Shown in pieces: positions 1 to 9,378 of a stretch of 64,000 nt of DNA (position 1 is its first letter; each line of letters starts with the position of its first letter). The stretch spans positions 1,736,001-1,800,000 of the forward strand of contig NZ_CP035492.1 of the NCBI RefSeq assembly GCF_004135365.1. The letters run 5' to 3'. A model generated the notes under the pieces. That model worked only from the letters and a program-made list of their open reading frames with translations. It searched no databases and had not been told where the DNA came from. The DNA comes from Paenibacillus protaetiae (GTDB taxonomy: Bacteria; Bacillota; Bacilli; Paenibacillales; Paenibacillaceae). The translations under genes and the position numbers were made by a program.

Positions 1-326
1 AGGTACGCCAGCAGCGTTTCCGGCTTATGCTCGATTTTGGCATTTTCCTTGCCTGCAGAAGCAGCCAGCACAGAGCTGTCACGAACCCATATCAGTTTGC
101 GTTCCATAAAAAACGGCGGCGTCTCCGCCTCCAGCACGACTTCGTCAATGGCTGTTTCAGCCGTATCAAATTTTACAACGCCCAGTTCTTTTTCGTCAGG
201 CTTAAACAATGTATCCGAAAGCTTGTCCACAAACTGATTTATCCGGTACCGGTCACTGCCAAACAGCACATATACGGGGCGGATTTTCCCGTTTTTCAGC
301 TCTTTCAGCGCTTCTGTTATTTCCAT
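1..326 (-). CDS. holA: DNA polymerase III delta subunit, N-terminal part (runs off the window)
   Basis: The minus strand is open from an ATG at 326 to the window edge, about 108 residues. The protein starts MEITEALKELKNGKIRPVYV and continues with a LFGSDRYRINQF stretch, which is the start of the AAA+ fold of the clamp-loader delta subunit. Delta opens the beta sliding clamp within the DnaX complex. An AGGTGA ribosome binding site precedes the ATG. In Firmicutes holA normally follows comEC; here an ECF sigma/anti-sigma pair lies between them. The rest of the protein is outside the window, so clamp-binding residues cannot be checked. Confidence 0.85.
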   Translation of the reverse strand, partial: MEITEALKELKNGKIRPVYVLFGSDRYRINQFVDKLSDTLFKPDEKELGVVKFDTAETAIDEVVLEAETPPFFMERKLIWVRDSSVLAASAGKENAKIEHKPETLLAY

Positions 327-399
327 TCGATTTCACCTATTTTCTGTGCTTACTCGGTCTATTATACCAAGCGGGCGATCATTCGTCGAAACTATTAAA

Positions 400-443
400 C
401 AACGAAGGGATGGCCGCCTTATGCAGGTGCCATCCCTTCGTCC
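400..443 (-). terminator. Intrinsic terminator after the anti-sigma gene
   Basis: A 12-bp inverted repeat (ACGAAGGGATGG / CCATCCCTTCGT) around a 16-nt loop lies between the anti-sigma gene and holA. On the minus strand it is followed by TTGTTTAATAGTTT. It probably ends the sigma/anti-sigma transcript. The remaining bases between 327 and 592 show nothing else I recognise. Confidence 0.6.
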
Positions 444-592
444 CTGAACATCTATATAAACATCCGCATACTGGCCCATGGTACCGTCCTGCGAATGGTC
501 ATAATCGTGTTAAGGCGCTTTTTCGGTCTATCTCTTATGTTTCAGTATACGCAGCCGCGTAAAAAAGTGTGCGGAACCTTTGCATAAAAATG

Positions 593-1777
593 TTATTCTG
601 CAGGCGATTTTTCATCCGTTTTGGCCGTCAGATCAATCTGGTATTTCTCTTTGCCGCCTTGGTCCAGCTCCACGACATAGGTCAGGACGGTATCGGAATC
701 ATCCCATTTTAAGTCCGTAATTTTGCCGTTTTTACGATCGGTTTCGAACACGAGCCCGCCGTCGTTCATAAATACTTTAATGGTATACCCTACAGCTACC
801 GCCGAATAACGGCCATCGGCCGACTGCGCCTGAATAGGGCCAGGTATCGCAACCAAAGGCTGCTGGTCGCCGGAAACGCCGCTTTTCGCATCCGGTTTGG
901 AGCCATTCTCTTGATCCGATTGCTGAATGCTCATGTTAGGCTGATTTGTGCTCGAAACGCTGCCGCTTCCAACGTTGCCAGACGAGCCAAAGCTGCCGGC
1001 CGGAAATTGATCATCTTGCTGCACTGCGTTCAAGCTGCCGCCATCCACAAATAATGAACTGACATTATCCTGTTCCGGATCTGAAGTGCCGCCAGGCCCG
1101 GCTGCAGCAGCAGGGGTTTGCTCGGGGCTGCCGCCCTGATCTGCAGAACCGGCAGAATCCGATGAGCGGTTGGCGCTGTAAGGCTCAACCGACTGCGCCT
1201 CCACATCCTGAACATCCGTCCCCTTCGCCTCTTTCCGAAGCTGCGGCGCTGTTGAACCTGTGCTTGCGCTTAACGATTTGTTGGCTTGGCTTGGGCTGAC
1301 AGATTCAGCGGCATCGTTCCAAGCCGATAATCCCGCAAATGGATGCTGCCCTTGTAGGTTATATAATGCAATGAATACAGCGGCGACGACTGCAGCTGAA
1401 GCTAGGCCAGCCGTAAACCGCCTTCTCCAGAAACGTCCACCCGTCCGCGGTTTGTTCGCTGCCGCAGCTCCAGTTACGGTCTCGCCTTCCGCTGCCGCAG
1501 CCCCTTGGTGCTCCGCGTCGCCTTCAAGGCGGCTCACAGCTGTATTCCTCTCCTCGTCAAGCTGCGCCAGGCGCGGCAATATCGCATCAACCAAGCTGTA
1601 GCGGGGCGTCACCTTCGGCAAGCTTTCCAGCTCGCGTGACAGCCTGGTCAGACGTTCGTACATGTCTGAACAGTCGGGGCAGTTCCGAATATGGCTCATC
1701 ATGAGCTCATGCTCCAGAGCATTCAAATCATCGTCTAGACTGCGCTGCATATATTCCAATATTTCTTGACAGTTCAT
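593..1777 (-). CDS. Zinc-finger membrane anti-sigma factor
   Basis: This 394-residue protein opens with a zf-HC2 anti-sigma domain (about residues 1-60) holding the H-x3-C-x2-C zinc motif in HIRNCPDC. A single membrane segment follows near residues 122-142, after an Arg-rich stretch (FWRRRF). The exported part has a long Ser/Gly/Gln-rich low-complexity linker (about 150-300) and a C-terminal domain of about 80 residues ending near the stop. By family knowledge the cytosolic domain holds the partner sigma factor inactive until an envelope signal leads to release. The ATG overlaps the stop of the sigma gene by four bases (1774-1777), so the two are translationally coupled. The signal sensed cannot be read from sequence. 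Confidence 0.85.
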   Translation of the reverse strand: MNCQEILEYMQRSLDDDLNALEHELMMSHIRNCPDCSDMYERLTRLSRELESLPKVTPRYSLVDAILPRLAQLDEERNTAVSRLEGDAEHQGAAAAEGETVTGAAAANKPRTGGRFWRRRFTAGLASAAVVAAVFIALYNLQGQHPFAGLSAWNDAAESVSPSQANKSLSASTGSTAPQLRKEAKGTDVQDVEAQSVEPYSANRSSDSAGSADQGGSPEQTPAAAAGPGGTSDPEQDNVSSLFVDGGSLNAVQQDDQFPAGSFGSSGNVGSGSVSSTNQPNMSIQQSDQENGSKPDAKSGVSGDQQPLVAIPGPIQAQSADGRYSAVAVGYTIKVFMNDGGLVFETDRKNGKITDLKWDDSDTVLTYVVELDQGGKEKYQIDLTAKTDEKSPAE

Positions 1778-2322
1778 CCCCGGACACCACCTTTCTGATA
1801 ATCATGCAGTAATGTTTGCAGCTGTTGCCTCGCGCGGAATAAATACGACTTGACTGTGTTCAAGGGCAAATCAAGCGATTCTGCTATTTCGTTATAAGAA
1901 AAATCCTGCAAATACCGGAGCACGACAACGGCCTTATGATGCTCCGGCAGCTTGTCGATCGCTTCCCGGATGTCTTGTGCGGCGTACGATGCAAGCACTT
2001 CATCTTCAACATTGCTTTTTTCCTGGAAAACAAGCTCATGTTCTTCAATCGATATGGAAGGTTTCGTTCTGCGAAATTTATCGATGCAAATATTGGTTAC
2101 AATTCTTCCGACCCATGTTTTGAATTGGGCTTTCTCCTCATAGGAGCCGATTTTCGTATAAATTCGTATAAGTGCCTCTTGCGCAGCATCCATCGCGTCC
2201 TGCTCATTGTTTAATATATAGTAGGCTGTCCGATAGACGTGCGTTTCAACCTCCCGCAAAAGAGCTATTAATGCATCGCGATCTCCCGCCTGGGCGGCCT
2301 TGATTAAGGCAGGCTCCACCAC
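1774..2322 (-). CDS. ECF RNA polymerase sigma factor, SigW-like
   Basis: A 182-residue ECF sigma factor. Region 2 spans about residues 20-90 (DAMDAAQEALIRIYTKIGSY and a TWVGRIVTNICIDKFRR helix), and region 4 about 115-175 (LPEHHKAVVVLRYLQDFSY and the helix-turn-helix NEIAESLDLPLNTVKSYLFR). There is no region 1.1 or 3, as expected of the group. It is translated from an ATG and overlaps the anti-sigma gene downstream, the usual sigma/anti-sigma arrangement. It probably controls an envelope-stress regulon and its own promoter (see 2352-2378). The pair interrupts the common comEC-holA neighbourhood. Confidence 0.9.
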   Translation of the reverse strand: MVEPALIKAAQAGDRDALIALLREVETHVYRTAYYILNNEQDAMDAAQEALIRIYTKIGSYEEKAQFKTWVGRIVTNICIDKFRRTKPSISIEEHELVFQEKSNVEDEVLASYAAQDIREAIDKLPEHHKAVVVLRYLQDFSYNEIAESLDLPLNTVKSYLFRARQQLQTLLHDYQKGGVRG

Positions 2323-2351
2323 GAAGGATCCCCCTCTCTTACAATCTCATC

Positions 2352-2378
2352 GACGTAACGGCACTCAAAAAAGTTGCA
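2352..2378 (-). promoter_or_regulatory. Possible ECF-type autoregulatory promoter
   Basis: Upstream of the sigma gene on the minus strand lies TGCAAC, a 17-nt spacer, then CGTC. This resembles the AAC / CGTC layout of ECF promoters such as those read by SigW, whose consensus is TGAAAC-16-CGTA. It sits about 30 bases before the coding region, downstream of the comEC stop. One -35 base and the spacer length differ from consensus, so this is only a candidate. Confidence 0.35.
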
Positions 2379-2524
2379 GTACCATCTAAAAATAAATAAA
2401 TACCTAGTTAAGCATAGCAAAAAAAAGAAACTGCGTATAGCGCGGATGAATGCCATTTACCTATGCAATATTGAACAAGGAGAGCTTCACAGCCGCCCTC
2501 CTTTGCAAAATATGAGTACGTTTT

Positions 2525-4455
2525 CTATTTCACTGTTCGTACAAACAAACCTTCACCGTCTGTCTTGAACTGGATTTCGCCCTGCAAATCGGTCCGCCTT
2601 ACTTCCACGCCAGCCTCCTGCAGCCGCTCCAGCGTCTCTTCGTTTGGATGCCCGTAACTGTTATGCAACCCCGCAGAAGCTGCCGCTTCGGCCGGATGCC
2701 AATAGCGGAGCCATTCCATGGAAGTGGAATTTTTACTGCCGTGATGAGCAAGCTTTAGCACATCAACCCGCCTGCCTCCTTCGCCGCCGCCCTTTTCGCC
2801 GAATTGCGATAGAAATCCGCTGGGCCGGTTTTGCAAGCTTTCCAGCAGCAGATGCTCTTCCTGCGAACCAATATCGCCAGGAAGCAAAAAACTTCTTCCA
2901 TTTAATTGAAGAGCTATCACAACGCTGTCCCCATTTTGCTCATTTATCGTCGGAACCGTCCTGCTTCCCTCCTCTTCTTCCGGAGGCAGCGGCCATAATA
3001 CGGCGAGACTCGTCTGGCCGTCCGCCTGCCACTGCTGCCCGGCCTGGGCGGCATACAGCGGGATCGAGCGCCCTATCGCTTGCCGCAGCAAACGGACTGC
3101 CTCTTGGTTTTCCTTAATACTGCCGTTCCACAATATCCGTTTGACAGGTATCGTATCCAGCACCGCTTTTAATCCGCCGATATGGTCCGTATCCAGATGG
3201 GTAATGACGAGCAAATCCAGCTGATGCACGCCGCGTTTCATCAGAAGCGGGGCTACGACATCCTTCCCGACTTCAAACGGATCGCTGCGCTCCTTCCATT
3301 GCTCGCCTGCTTTGCGGAACGTAACCGTTCCCCCTCCATCTATTAAAATATGTTTGCCCGACGCGGTTTGCACAAATATCGAATCGCCTTGCCCGACATC
3401 CAAAATATCTACTTGCCCTTCCCCGCGGCTTCCGCCCGGAAAATAAGCCCACAGCAGCAGGGCGGCGGCAGCCGCTGCAGCCGTCGCAATCCCGGCATTA
3501 TACAGCTTGCGCCGCCTAGCTGCGGTTTGTTCATCCAGCATCGATATATCATACTCCGCCAAACTTGGCGCCGCCTGATCAAATACAGCCATACCAGCTT
3601 CCATGGCGAGCAAGGACTGCCGGACAGACGGCGTCACCAATTCCCCTTCGGCCGTTAAAGCTTGATAGGGCTTTCCGGCAGCTGGCCTGGCAGAAGCCTG
3701 TTTTATAAATAATGCTCCGCTGCCGGTGGATGGATCAGATGGCCTGGTTTCTTCCTCATCATGGGCGAAAGCGGCTTGTGCTCTTCTGCTCGACGCGGCA
3801 GCTGCAAGCAGCCAAAACAGCAAGCCGATGACGATATACCATAAAGCTATCCAGCCAAATGAAGGAGAAGCCCATATCGTGCGCAGCGGTTCAGCGGAAG
3901 ACATCCTATGAACCAGCCAGAAGGTGATGTCGTTTGCGTACACGGATAGAAGCGCCAGCACCTTGCCTCCAAGCGGCCATGCTGCGCCCAATATTAACGC
4001 GCCTCCCCCAATCGGCATTACAATAAAACTGATAAAAGGAACAAGCACCAGATTGGCCATAAGGCTCAACAGATGAAACTGGTTAAAATAATAAATGGAC
4101 ACCGGAAAAGAAATCAGCTGCGCCACGATCGTGACTGCCAGCAAATCGTACAGCCCTTTCCAGCGCGTTCCCTGCGGCAGCGCAGCACGGAAAGGCGAGA
4201 CGCCTACAATTAAGCCTGCCGTCACCAGAAACGACAATTGAAAGCTGACATCTTCAATATAATAAGGATTCCACGCCAGCATCAGCACAGCTGCCGCAGC
4301 AATTAAATGAAGCCCGTCTTTCAGTTTGTTCATTCTGGCGGCGAGCAGCCCCAGCATTGTCATCAGACCTGCACGCAGTACGGACGGCGACCCGCCTGTC
4401 AGAAGCACATACAGCGGGACGGCGCCAAACACTGTCATCAGCATTCGTTCTCTCG
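2525..4455 (-). pseudogene. comEC: comEC 3' part, cut off by the Tn7-like insertion
   Basis: This is the C-terminal two thirds (about 642 codons) of the DNA-uptake channel ComEC. It starts mid-gene at YTRERMLMTVF and keeps most of the membrane Competence domain, including PLYVLLTGGSPSVLRAGLM, then a linker and one more membrane segment. A metallo-beta-lactamase-type domain follows, with DILDVGQGDSIF, the metal-binding THLDTDHIGG and LKLAHHGSKNSTS. The open frame continues 13 bases into the transposon to a TTG, but no ribosome binding site supports that as a start. Joined to the 5' part at 39397-40281 with one TCTCG copy, the frame closes exactly (E follows R). Intact ComEC would be 936 residues. 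Confidence 0.95.
4451..4455. repeat. Target-site duplication, left copy (TCTCG)
   Basis: The 5 bases TCTCG directly precede the left transposon end TGTAATC and are repeated at 39397-39401 after the right end. Five-base duplications are characteristic of Tn7-family insertions. Confidence 0.95.
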
Positions 4456-4590
4456 TGTAATCCTGCAATAAGATTGAGATGAAATTCTTTCAAAACCCTT
4501 AATACAACAAGACACCATTTCACAAATTAATGATACGGATTCATTAATTATTGAGACTGGAGTGTTTTTTTTCAACTTTTTTTGAGATAA
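4456..4590 (+). repeat. Left transposon end with terminal inverted repeat and repeated TTGAGA boxes
   Basis: The terminal inverted repeat proper is 4456-4487 (TGTAATCCTGCA, then AAGATTGAGA) and pairs with 39365-39396. TTGAGA occurs at 4474, 4551 and 4582. The first is offset 18 bases from the end, exactly as in the right end. A stretch TTTCACAAATTAATGA (4518-4533) resembles TTTCACAATTAATTGA in the right end (39299-39314 read on the minus strand). These are likely TnsB binding sites by analogy with Tn7, where each end has several. Binding is inferred. Confidence 0.8.
4525..4549. repeat. Perfect 9-bp palindrome in the left end
   Basis: AATTAATGA and TCATTAATT form a perfect inverted repeat around TACGGAT. 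It sits between two TTGAGA boxes and past the terminator of the tniQ operon. It may be an operator or a binding site for a dimeric end-binding protein. I saw no corresponding palindrome in the right end. Confidence 0.5.
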
Positions 4591-4607
4591 GTTGACATCC
4601 AGAAAAA

Positions 4608-4636
4608 CAAAAAAAGCAGCTTGGTCGCTGCCTTTT
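4608..4636 (-). terminator. Terminator of the transposition operon
   Basis: On the minus strand AAAAGGCAGC, a short loop, then GCTGCTTTTTTTG lies just after the tniQ stop. It should end the transposition transcript before the transposon end and keep transcription out of the end repeats. Confidence 0.7.
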
Positions 4637-4638
4637 AT

Positions 4639-6336
4639 TTATTCGCTATATTTTAAGAAAGCTTCGCTTCCACTGATATAATGACTAGTTGTACCATTCG
4701 AATTTTGATTCGAATGGTTAATTACCAATGTACCATTTCTGATATCGTTTCTGATCTTCCGAAGATCCACTCCGTACATCTTACTTATCTCCCCTACTGT
4801 ATAACCCCACCTAACTATTCGCTCTTCAGTTTCTTGAAGAATATATTTTTTTAGACTTCCATTGTCAATAAAAAGTCCACGGAAATTGTTCTGTGATTCC
4901 AAAACAACTGTTTTTAGTTGACCTTTCGAAATCAATTTCATAAGTTCTATGTTACTAACACCAAGATGTCGAACAGCAAAGTTTGCCTTTCTAAACGATA
5001 ATGTATCCGCTGGTATGGATTGCAGTAATTGACTATGCTTGAAAATTGATTGTAGACTATTCACCGCATCTTCTCTTAGAATTATCCAGTCTGCATATCC
5101 ATCATGGGTTGGTCCATGTAATGCAATTAATAGTTCAGCATGAACCATTTTAACCACAGTAGCTTGTTCGACACCGAAATATCGCGCAACTTCATGACTA
5201 GACATCGCGGTCATTGATCGTTGAATGTAATCAATTACACTCTGCTTCTCAATTAAGGAAACTTTCCCCTTTATAGAATCTGATGACAGTTTACAAATAT
5301 GATTTTGCTCAATAAGATGAAGTAATTTGTGTTTGGCTATCCCGAATGCCATTATTACCTCACCCATCGTAATGTATCTTTTCTCACCTATGTTCAGTTG
5401 AGCCGAGTTTCTCCGATTAACAAACTCAGTTGTAAGATTGCTCAAATACTTTTTATATTCATCCTTATATTTCCCCCCGTCAGGTCTTGCGTAAATTGTA
5501 TCCAACATTCGCAATTTCAACTTACGCGACTCTTTGCTTAGCTGATCTATTTCAAATAGAAGTACAGGCATGTACTTCTCAGGATGTATAATTAGTCCAT
5601 GCACTACAGTCGTTAAACAGGTCATCATTTGAAGATCTCTGGGGGACTTGTTCTTTTGACCAAATTTAATGATTTTATGGTCATATCCCTTCAGATAATT
5701 ATCGATTTTCAAATTATCGATCACATAGCAAAAACGTATAAAATAATCAAAATACTCCTTCTTCCCCATATGTAATTTGGTTTGAAAAGCCTTTTGTGCG
5801 CCGAATTCTGACTCAGTAAAATTTTTGTTTTTTTCGAGATGTTTACTGAAGATAAATCCACACCTACACTCATCCGCCATCAGCCTCGACATATAAATTT
5901 TTCTTTGGCAATTCGGGCATTTTTCTAACAGTGATGTTTCATGTGTTGTACAGATTGTAATCATCGATAAATCCCAAAAAAGTCGATGATATTTATCCTC
6001 TGCATAACAATACGGGCAATATCGTGTAAATGATGAATGAAAGAGTACTCTTGAACCGACTATCCCAATTCTTTCTTTCACCATGAATAGTTCATCATAA
6101 CGATTTAACATCAGCTTTGTACAATCATATCCCGTGAGTTTTATTGCCTTTTCGTATTGCTTGAACCAATAGAGCTCTTTCGAAATATAATTCAGATTAT
6201 ACCGATAAACCATTGGTCCAATTGAATGTAACATCGAACCCAAGGTAGTGGAATAATTACGTTGCGCACATCTAAAAAGATACGAATAGATGCTCTCATT
6301 TACCTTTGGTGGGGTTCTATTATTGAAAAGTCGCAT
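4639..6336 (-). CDS. tniQ: TniQ/TnsD-family target-selection protein 1 (left-end proximal)
   Basis: A TniQ-family protein of 565 residues. The N-terminal TniQ domain (about 1-165) carries the zinc-binding pattern YCPYC, then a His/Cys-rich stretch ending ECRCGF. The C-terminal two thirds contains several short helix-turn-helix units of excisionase/MerR type (such as MSSHEVARYFGVEQATVV and YTVGEISKMYGVDLRKIRND). The ATG at 6336 is preferred over an upstream TTG (6354) because AAAGGA lies at a suitable distance. It is the last gene of the transposition operon. In Tn7, TnsD binds the chromosomal attachment site and recruits TnsC; by position and length this protein is the likelier comEC recogniser, an inference. 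Its relative at 11159-12913 shares only the general layout. Confidence 0.85.
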   Translation of the reverse strand: MRLFNNRTPPKVNESIYSYLFRCAQRNYSTTLGSMLHSIGPMVYRYNLNYISKELYWFKQYEKAIKLTGYDCTKLMLNRYDELFMVKERIGIVGSRVLFHSSFTRYCPYCYAEDKYHRLFWDLSMITICTTHETSLLEKCPNCQRKIYMSRLMADECRCGFIFSKHLEKNKNFTESEFGAQKAFQTKLHMGKKEYFDYFIRFCYVIDNLKIDNYLKGYDHKIIKFGQKNKSPRDLQMMTCLTTVVHGLIIHPEKYMPVLLFEIDQLSKESRKLKLRMLDTIYARPDGGKYKDEYKKYLSNLTTEFVNRRNSAQLNIGEKRYITMGEVIMAFGIAKHKLLHLIEQNHICKLSSDSIKGKVSLIEKQSVIDYIQRSMTAMSSHEVARYFGVEQATVVKMVHAELLIALHGPTHDGYADWIILREDAVNSLQSIFKHSQLLQSIPADTLSFRKANFAVRHLGVSNIELMKLISKGQLKTVVLESQNNFRGLFIDNGSLKKYILQETEERIVRWGYTVGEISKMYGVDLRKIRNDIRNGTLVINHSNQNSNGTTSHYISGSEAFLKYSE

Positions 6337-6447
6337 GATTTCATTCCTTTTCAAGATTAATTATGATTAGCAGTCTTCGACTCTAATTAAAGCTATAAGT
6401 CTTCGAATCCACGAATGTGATTCGAAGACTTATTCAACTTCAACTAA

Positions 6448-7362
6448 CTATGCAACAAAAGGATTTAGCCCGTTACCTATGCAATTATGCAAAATCAATG
6501 CTTCTTTGAAGTCTTCAAAGGTTATCTTAAGATGTTCCTTTTCCATTGCAATCTCTGCTGCTTGACCGATCAGTTTCATTAGTGCACGTAAAACGCCGTT
6601 TGTAACATCAAAAAGCCGATTATAAAATTCTGGGTCAGCTAAGTTTGATGATTCGACAAACGGAAGTTGCTGATCAATTTGATAGAGCAACGTGCGAAAT
6701 TCATGGATCCTTTCTTCATTTTCAAGTCCAAATGGGTGCAGGTTGTAACGGATTGTAAACCTGCTTTGCAATTGGTTATTTTCTTTAACGACATCATACG
6801 CCTCTTTTTCATACCCAAAGAGTACGACCGGAACCTTCGTTAAGTTAATGATGGATTTAAAATAATCCGCGACTTCATAATTGACACTTTTGTTCTTTTG
6901 ATTTTTGAAGTGTTGGAATTCATCTAGAATAATGAGTTCAACACCGCAATCCCTTATTAAATTAACAAGACGTGTGTTTTTGTTCCCCCTTGTGCCACTA
7001 GAAGGATTGTAATCACCTAATTGTCCAAGAAGATCTTCCATGAACGAGGTTATATTTGCTGGACTGAATATTTCTGCATGCAATATGGTTCGCTTAGTTG
7101 AATCTCCCACATAAATAATTTGGGAATTTTCCCTCAAGTATGCAGAAATGAGTTCGGATTTACCTACACCGGATTGTCCTTCAATTATTGCGCATTGCAA
7201 ACCAGTTGCCGAACTCAAAGACTGATGGCAGGTTCTTATTATGTCCAACCCTTTTTGAACACGGGGATGATATATACGAATATCTCTAACGATCTCTCTT
7301 CTCTTTTCTATATCCATAGAAGAGTAAATTGCTCTATCGGTGGAACTAATATTTTCTTGCAC
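6448..7362 (-). CDS. tnsC: TnsC/TniB-type AAA+ transposition ATPase
   Basis: An AAA+ regulator of 304 residues. Walker A is GQSGVGKSE (about 62-70), Walker B is LIILDEF (D147-E148), and a sensor-like stretch VPVVLFGYEKEAYD follows. By family knowledge it forms an ATP-dependent oligomer on target DNA that links TniQ to TnsB and gives target immunity. It is far shorter than Tn7 TnsC (555 residues) and close in size to TniB and to the TnsC of compact elements. The GTG at 7362 has GGAGGG six bases upstream; the longer start at 7392 has none. It overlaps the tnsB stop by 17 bases. Confidence 0.92.
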   Translation of the reverse strand: MQENISSTDRAIYSSMDIEKRREIVRDIRIYHPRVQKGLDIIRTCHQSLSSATGLQCAIIEGQSGVGKSELISAYLRENSQIIYVGDSTKRTILHAEIFSPANITSFMEDLLGQLGDYNPSSGTRGNKNTRLVNLIRDCGVELIILDEFQHFKNQKNKSVNYEVADYFKSIINLTKVPVVLFGYEKEAYDVVKENNQLQSRFTIRYNLHPFGLENEERIHEFRTLLYQIDQQLPFVESSNLADPEFYNRLFDVTNGVLRALMKLIGQAAEIAMEKEHLKITFEDFKEALILHNCIGNGLNPFVA

Positions 7363-9316
7363 TTGTAGCCCTCCAGTTAGTTGTATCAACACCCTCGAAA
7401 ATGTTGATATTCTTGTTTATACTACTTTTACTTGGTACCGTCTCTTGATTACGAACGGGTTTATCTGAAAATACTTGATTCGACCCAACCCCTAAAAGAC
7501 GTCCAATCTTCCCTACAAACGATTTCCCGTCAAAAATTATGTCCGTAACCTTTTTCTTTGCTCGCGCAAGAGCAGATAGATCAACAGAATTAAACTCTGC
7601 ATTTGCGATCCTTTGATAAACTTTATGCGCATATTCGTTAAGACCTAACGCATATTCTTGATTCGTGCACGGAACATCAAAATACGTTTTTTCAAAGGGA
7701 TCGTAGACATAAATTTTCCCAAGATCCGATGGATCATATTTAATATCTACGTCTTTGTTTCGGTATTCTACTTCAATCTTCCTTAGAAGCGTATGAAGAG
7801 CGGGACTTTGATAAAATAGATTATCCATGCGAATACCATGTCGTTGAATGGTTCTTGACTCCATTTTCATCAACGCGATTTCCCACTGCAGCTTTGATGT
7901 TGGTATATCTGGTTCTCCATAGGTTTTGATGCCACTCTCCCAAATTTTGCTTGGGATTCCCCTCACCCCCTTATTTGTATCTTGAGCATAATAATCTAGC
8001 AGCCATATATGAAAAACCTTAAGAAACTGTGACAATGACATTACCGCATTTTTCTTAGGATCGTAGTCACCCTTTTCAAAAATATTTGAGAAAGTAGTTC
8101 CCGGTATCTTGTGAATAAGCGATTGATTTATAGTCCTAAAGTGCCTTTCAACAGCGCCTTTGTACCAAGGACGTTTTCCTGGAAGATGCTCCAGTTTGAT
8201 ATTAAGCTGAGCACATGCATCTTCCAAATTGTCACCCATAAAATCTTTGCCACGGTCCGTTACTAACAAATCTGGCAGACCATATGCCAACCATGGATTT
8301 TCCACTTCCGGGTAGAGTTCCTTGATATAATTCTTTGGTGAAATGGCATGTCGAAGCGCATGCATAATAGCTGTATACGATGGGGGCTCAAACCCAAAGT
8401 AAACTCCTAGTGGGTAGCCAGAAAATACATCCAGAAGGGTTGTAACAGTTGGTCTCCCTAATGGTATCTTTTTCTCTTCATCGACGAGAAACAGATCGAG
8501 TAGTGTATGATCTATTTCTACTCGCTGTAAAGGACGATCTGGTTTTTTTTGTAATTTTACTTGAAGATATTTCATGTACGAGAACCGCCCGCCTTTTTTT
8601 GATTTCGCGATATCTTCCTGATCCCGCCCTTGCACACGACGATACACTGTTGCACGCGAAGGATATTCCAATTTCTCCTTGTCAATACGAAATTCATTTA
8701 TCTTATCTATTTCGTAAATCACAAGTTCATGTATATCCTTAGGGTTGACTGCTTCTCGGCGTTTGTAATATTGATCAATCATTTTCTGAATGATCAATTC
8801 TACTTCCCGATTTATCAACTTCCCTTTGGGACCACATTTATCGTAAATTGCAACCAAAGACCAGATGTTACAATTACTTTGTTTATAGTCTTTAAACCAT
8901 CGATAAATTGATGCACGAGAGAAGTTGTAGCCTTTGTGATGATATCCCCCATCATTGAGCTCTGCTAATCTTGCATCAACGTAAGGGTTTAACGATTTCA
9001 CATCTTCCAGAGCTAACAATGGCTCAATCGCAAATAATCGAAACTTTGCAAGGTCCTTTTGTTTATCTGGGAGTTTCGAAAAATCAGCGCCAATATTTTT
9101 ACGGATTACTTCCTCCGTAGTATTCTTACCTTCTTCCGAAAAGACAATTTCGCCTTTTTCCAATGCTTCATAAAAAAATTGCTTTGGAAAAACTTTTTTT
9201 CGTCCCGAAGCCAAATTTTTACATTCAAAATTGTCTTCCTCTAATTCTTCCATAATCACAAAACTTCGATCATCGAATAAAAACTTTGCACCACTGCCAA
9301 GAGATATTCGTCCCAT
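7346..9316 (-). CDS. tnsB: TnsB-type DDE transposase
   Basis: A 656-residue Mu/Tn7-family transposase. N-terminal helix-turn-helix DNA-binding regions (such as YNFSRASIYRWFKDY near 130-146 and PSRATVYRRV near 219-228) precede an RNase H-like core. The catalytic triad is complete: D269 in VEIDHT, D354 in LLVTDRGKDF and E390 in YKGAVERHF. Tn7 TnsB has D273, D361 and E396, so spacing is normal. It binds the ends and joins the 3' strands to target DNA. The ATG at 9316 follows GGAGGG; an in-frame ATG at 9331 overlaps that binding site and is unlikely. A C-terminal tail of about 80 residues probably contacts TnsC. Confidence 0.95.
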   Translation of the reverse strand: MGRISLGSGAKFLFDDRSFVIMEELEEDNFECKNLASGRKKVFPKQFFYEALEKGEIVFSEEGKNTTEEVIRKNIGADFSKLPDKQKDLAKFRLFAIEPLLALEDVKSLNPYVDARLAELNDGGYHHKGYNFSRASIYRWFKDYKQSNCNIWSLVAIYDKCGPKGKLINREVELIIQKMIDQYYKRREAVNPKDIHELVIYEIDKINEFRIDKEKLEYPSRATVYRRVQGRDQEDIAKSKKGGRFSYMKYLQVKLQKKPDRPLQRVEIDHTLLDLFLVDEEKKIPLGRPTVTTLLDVFSGYPLGVYFGFEPPSYTAIMHALRHAISPKNYIKELYPEVENPWLAYGLPDLLVTDRGKDFMGDNLEDACAQLNIKLEHLPGKRPWYKGAVERHFRTINQSLIHKIPGTTFSNIFEKGDYDPKKNAVMSLSQFLKVFHIWLLDYYAQDTNKGVRGIPSKIWESGIKTYGEPDIPTSKLQWEIALMKMESRTIQRHGIRMDNLFYQSPALHTLLRKIEVEYRNKDVDIKYDPSDLGKIYVYDPFEKTYFDVPCTNQEYALGLNEYAHKVYQRIANAEFNSVDLSALARAKKKVTDIIFDGKSFVGKIGRLLGVGSNQVFSDKPVRNQETVPSKSSINKNINIFEGVDTTNWRATSARKY

Positions 9317-9378
9317 AGTTGATCCCTCCATAAAAATCTTTATTTTAATGCTGCATTAGAAGAAATCCCACTAGCCAT

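Noticed and set aside
4456-4468. Possible TTG start that would make the comEC 3' part an independent gene
   Set aside because: The TTG lies inside the transposon end, has no ribosome binding site, and the protein would begin in the middle of the membrane domain.
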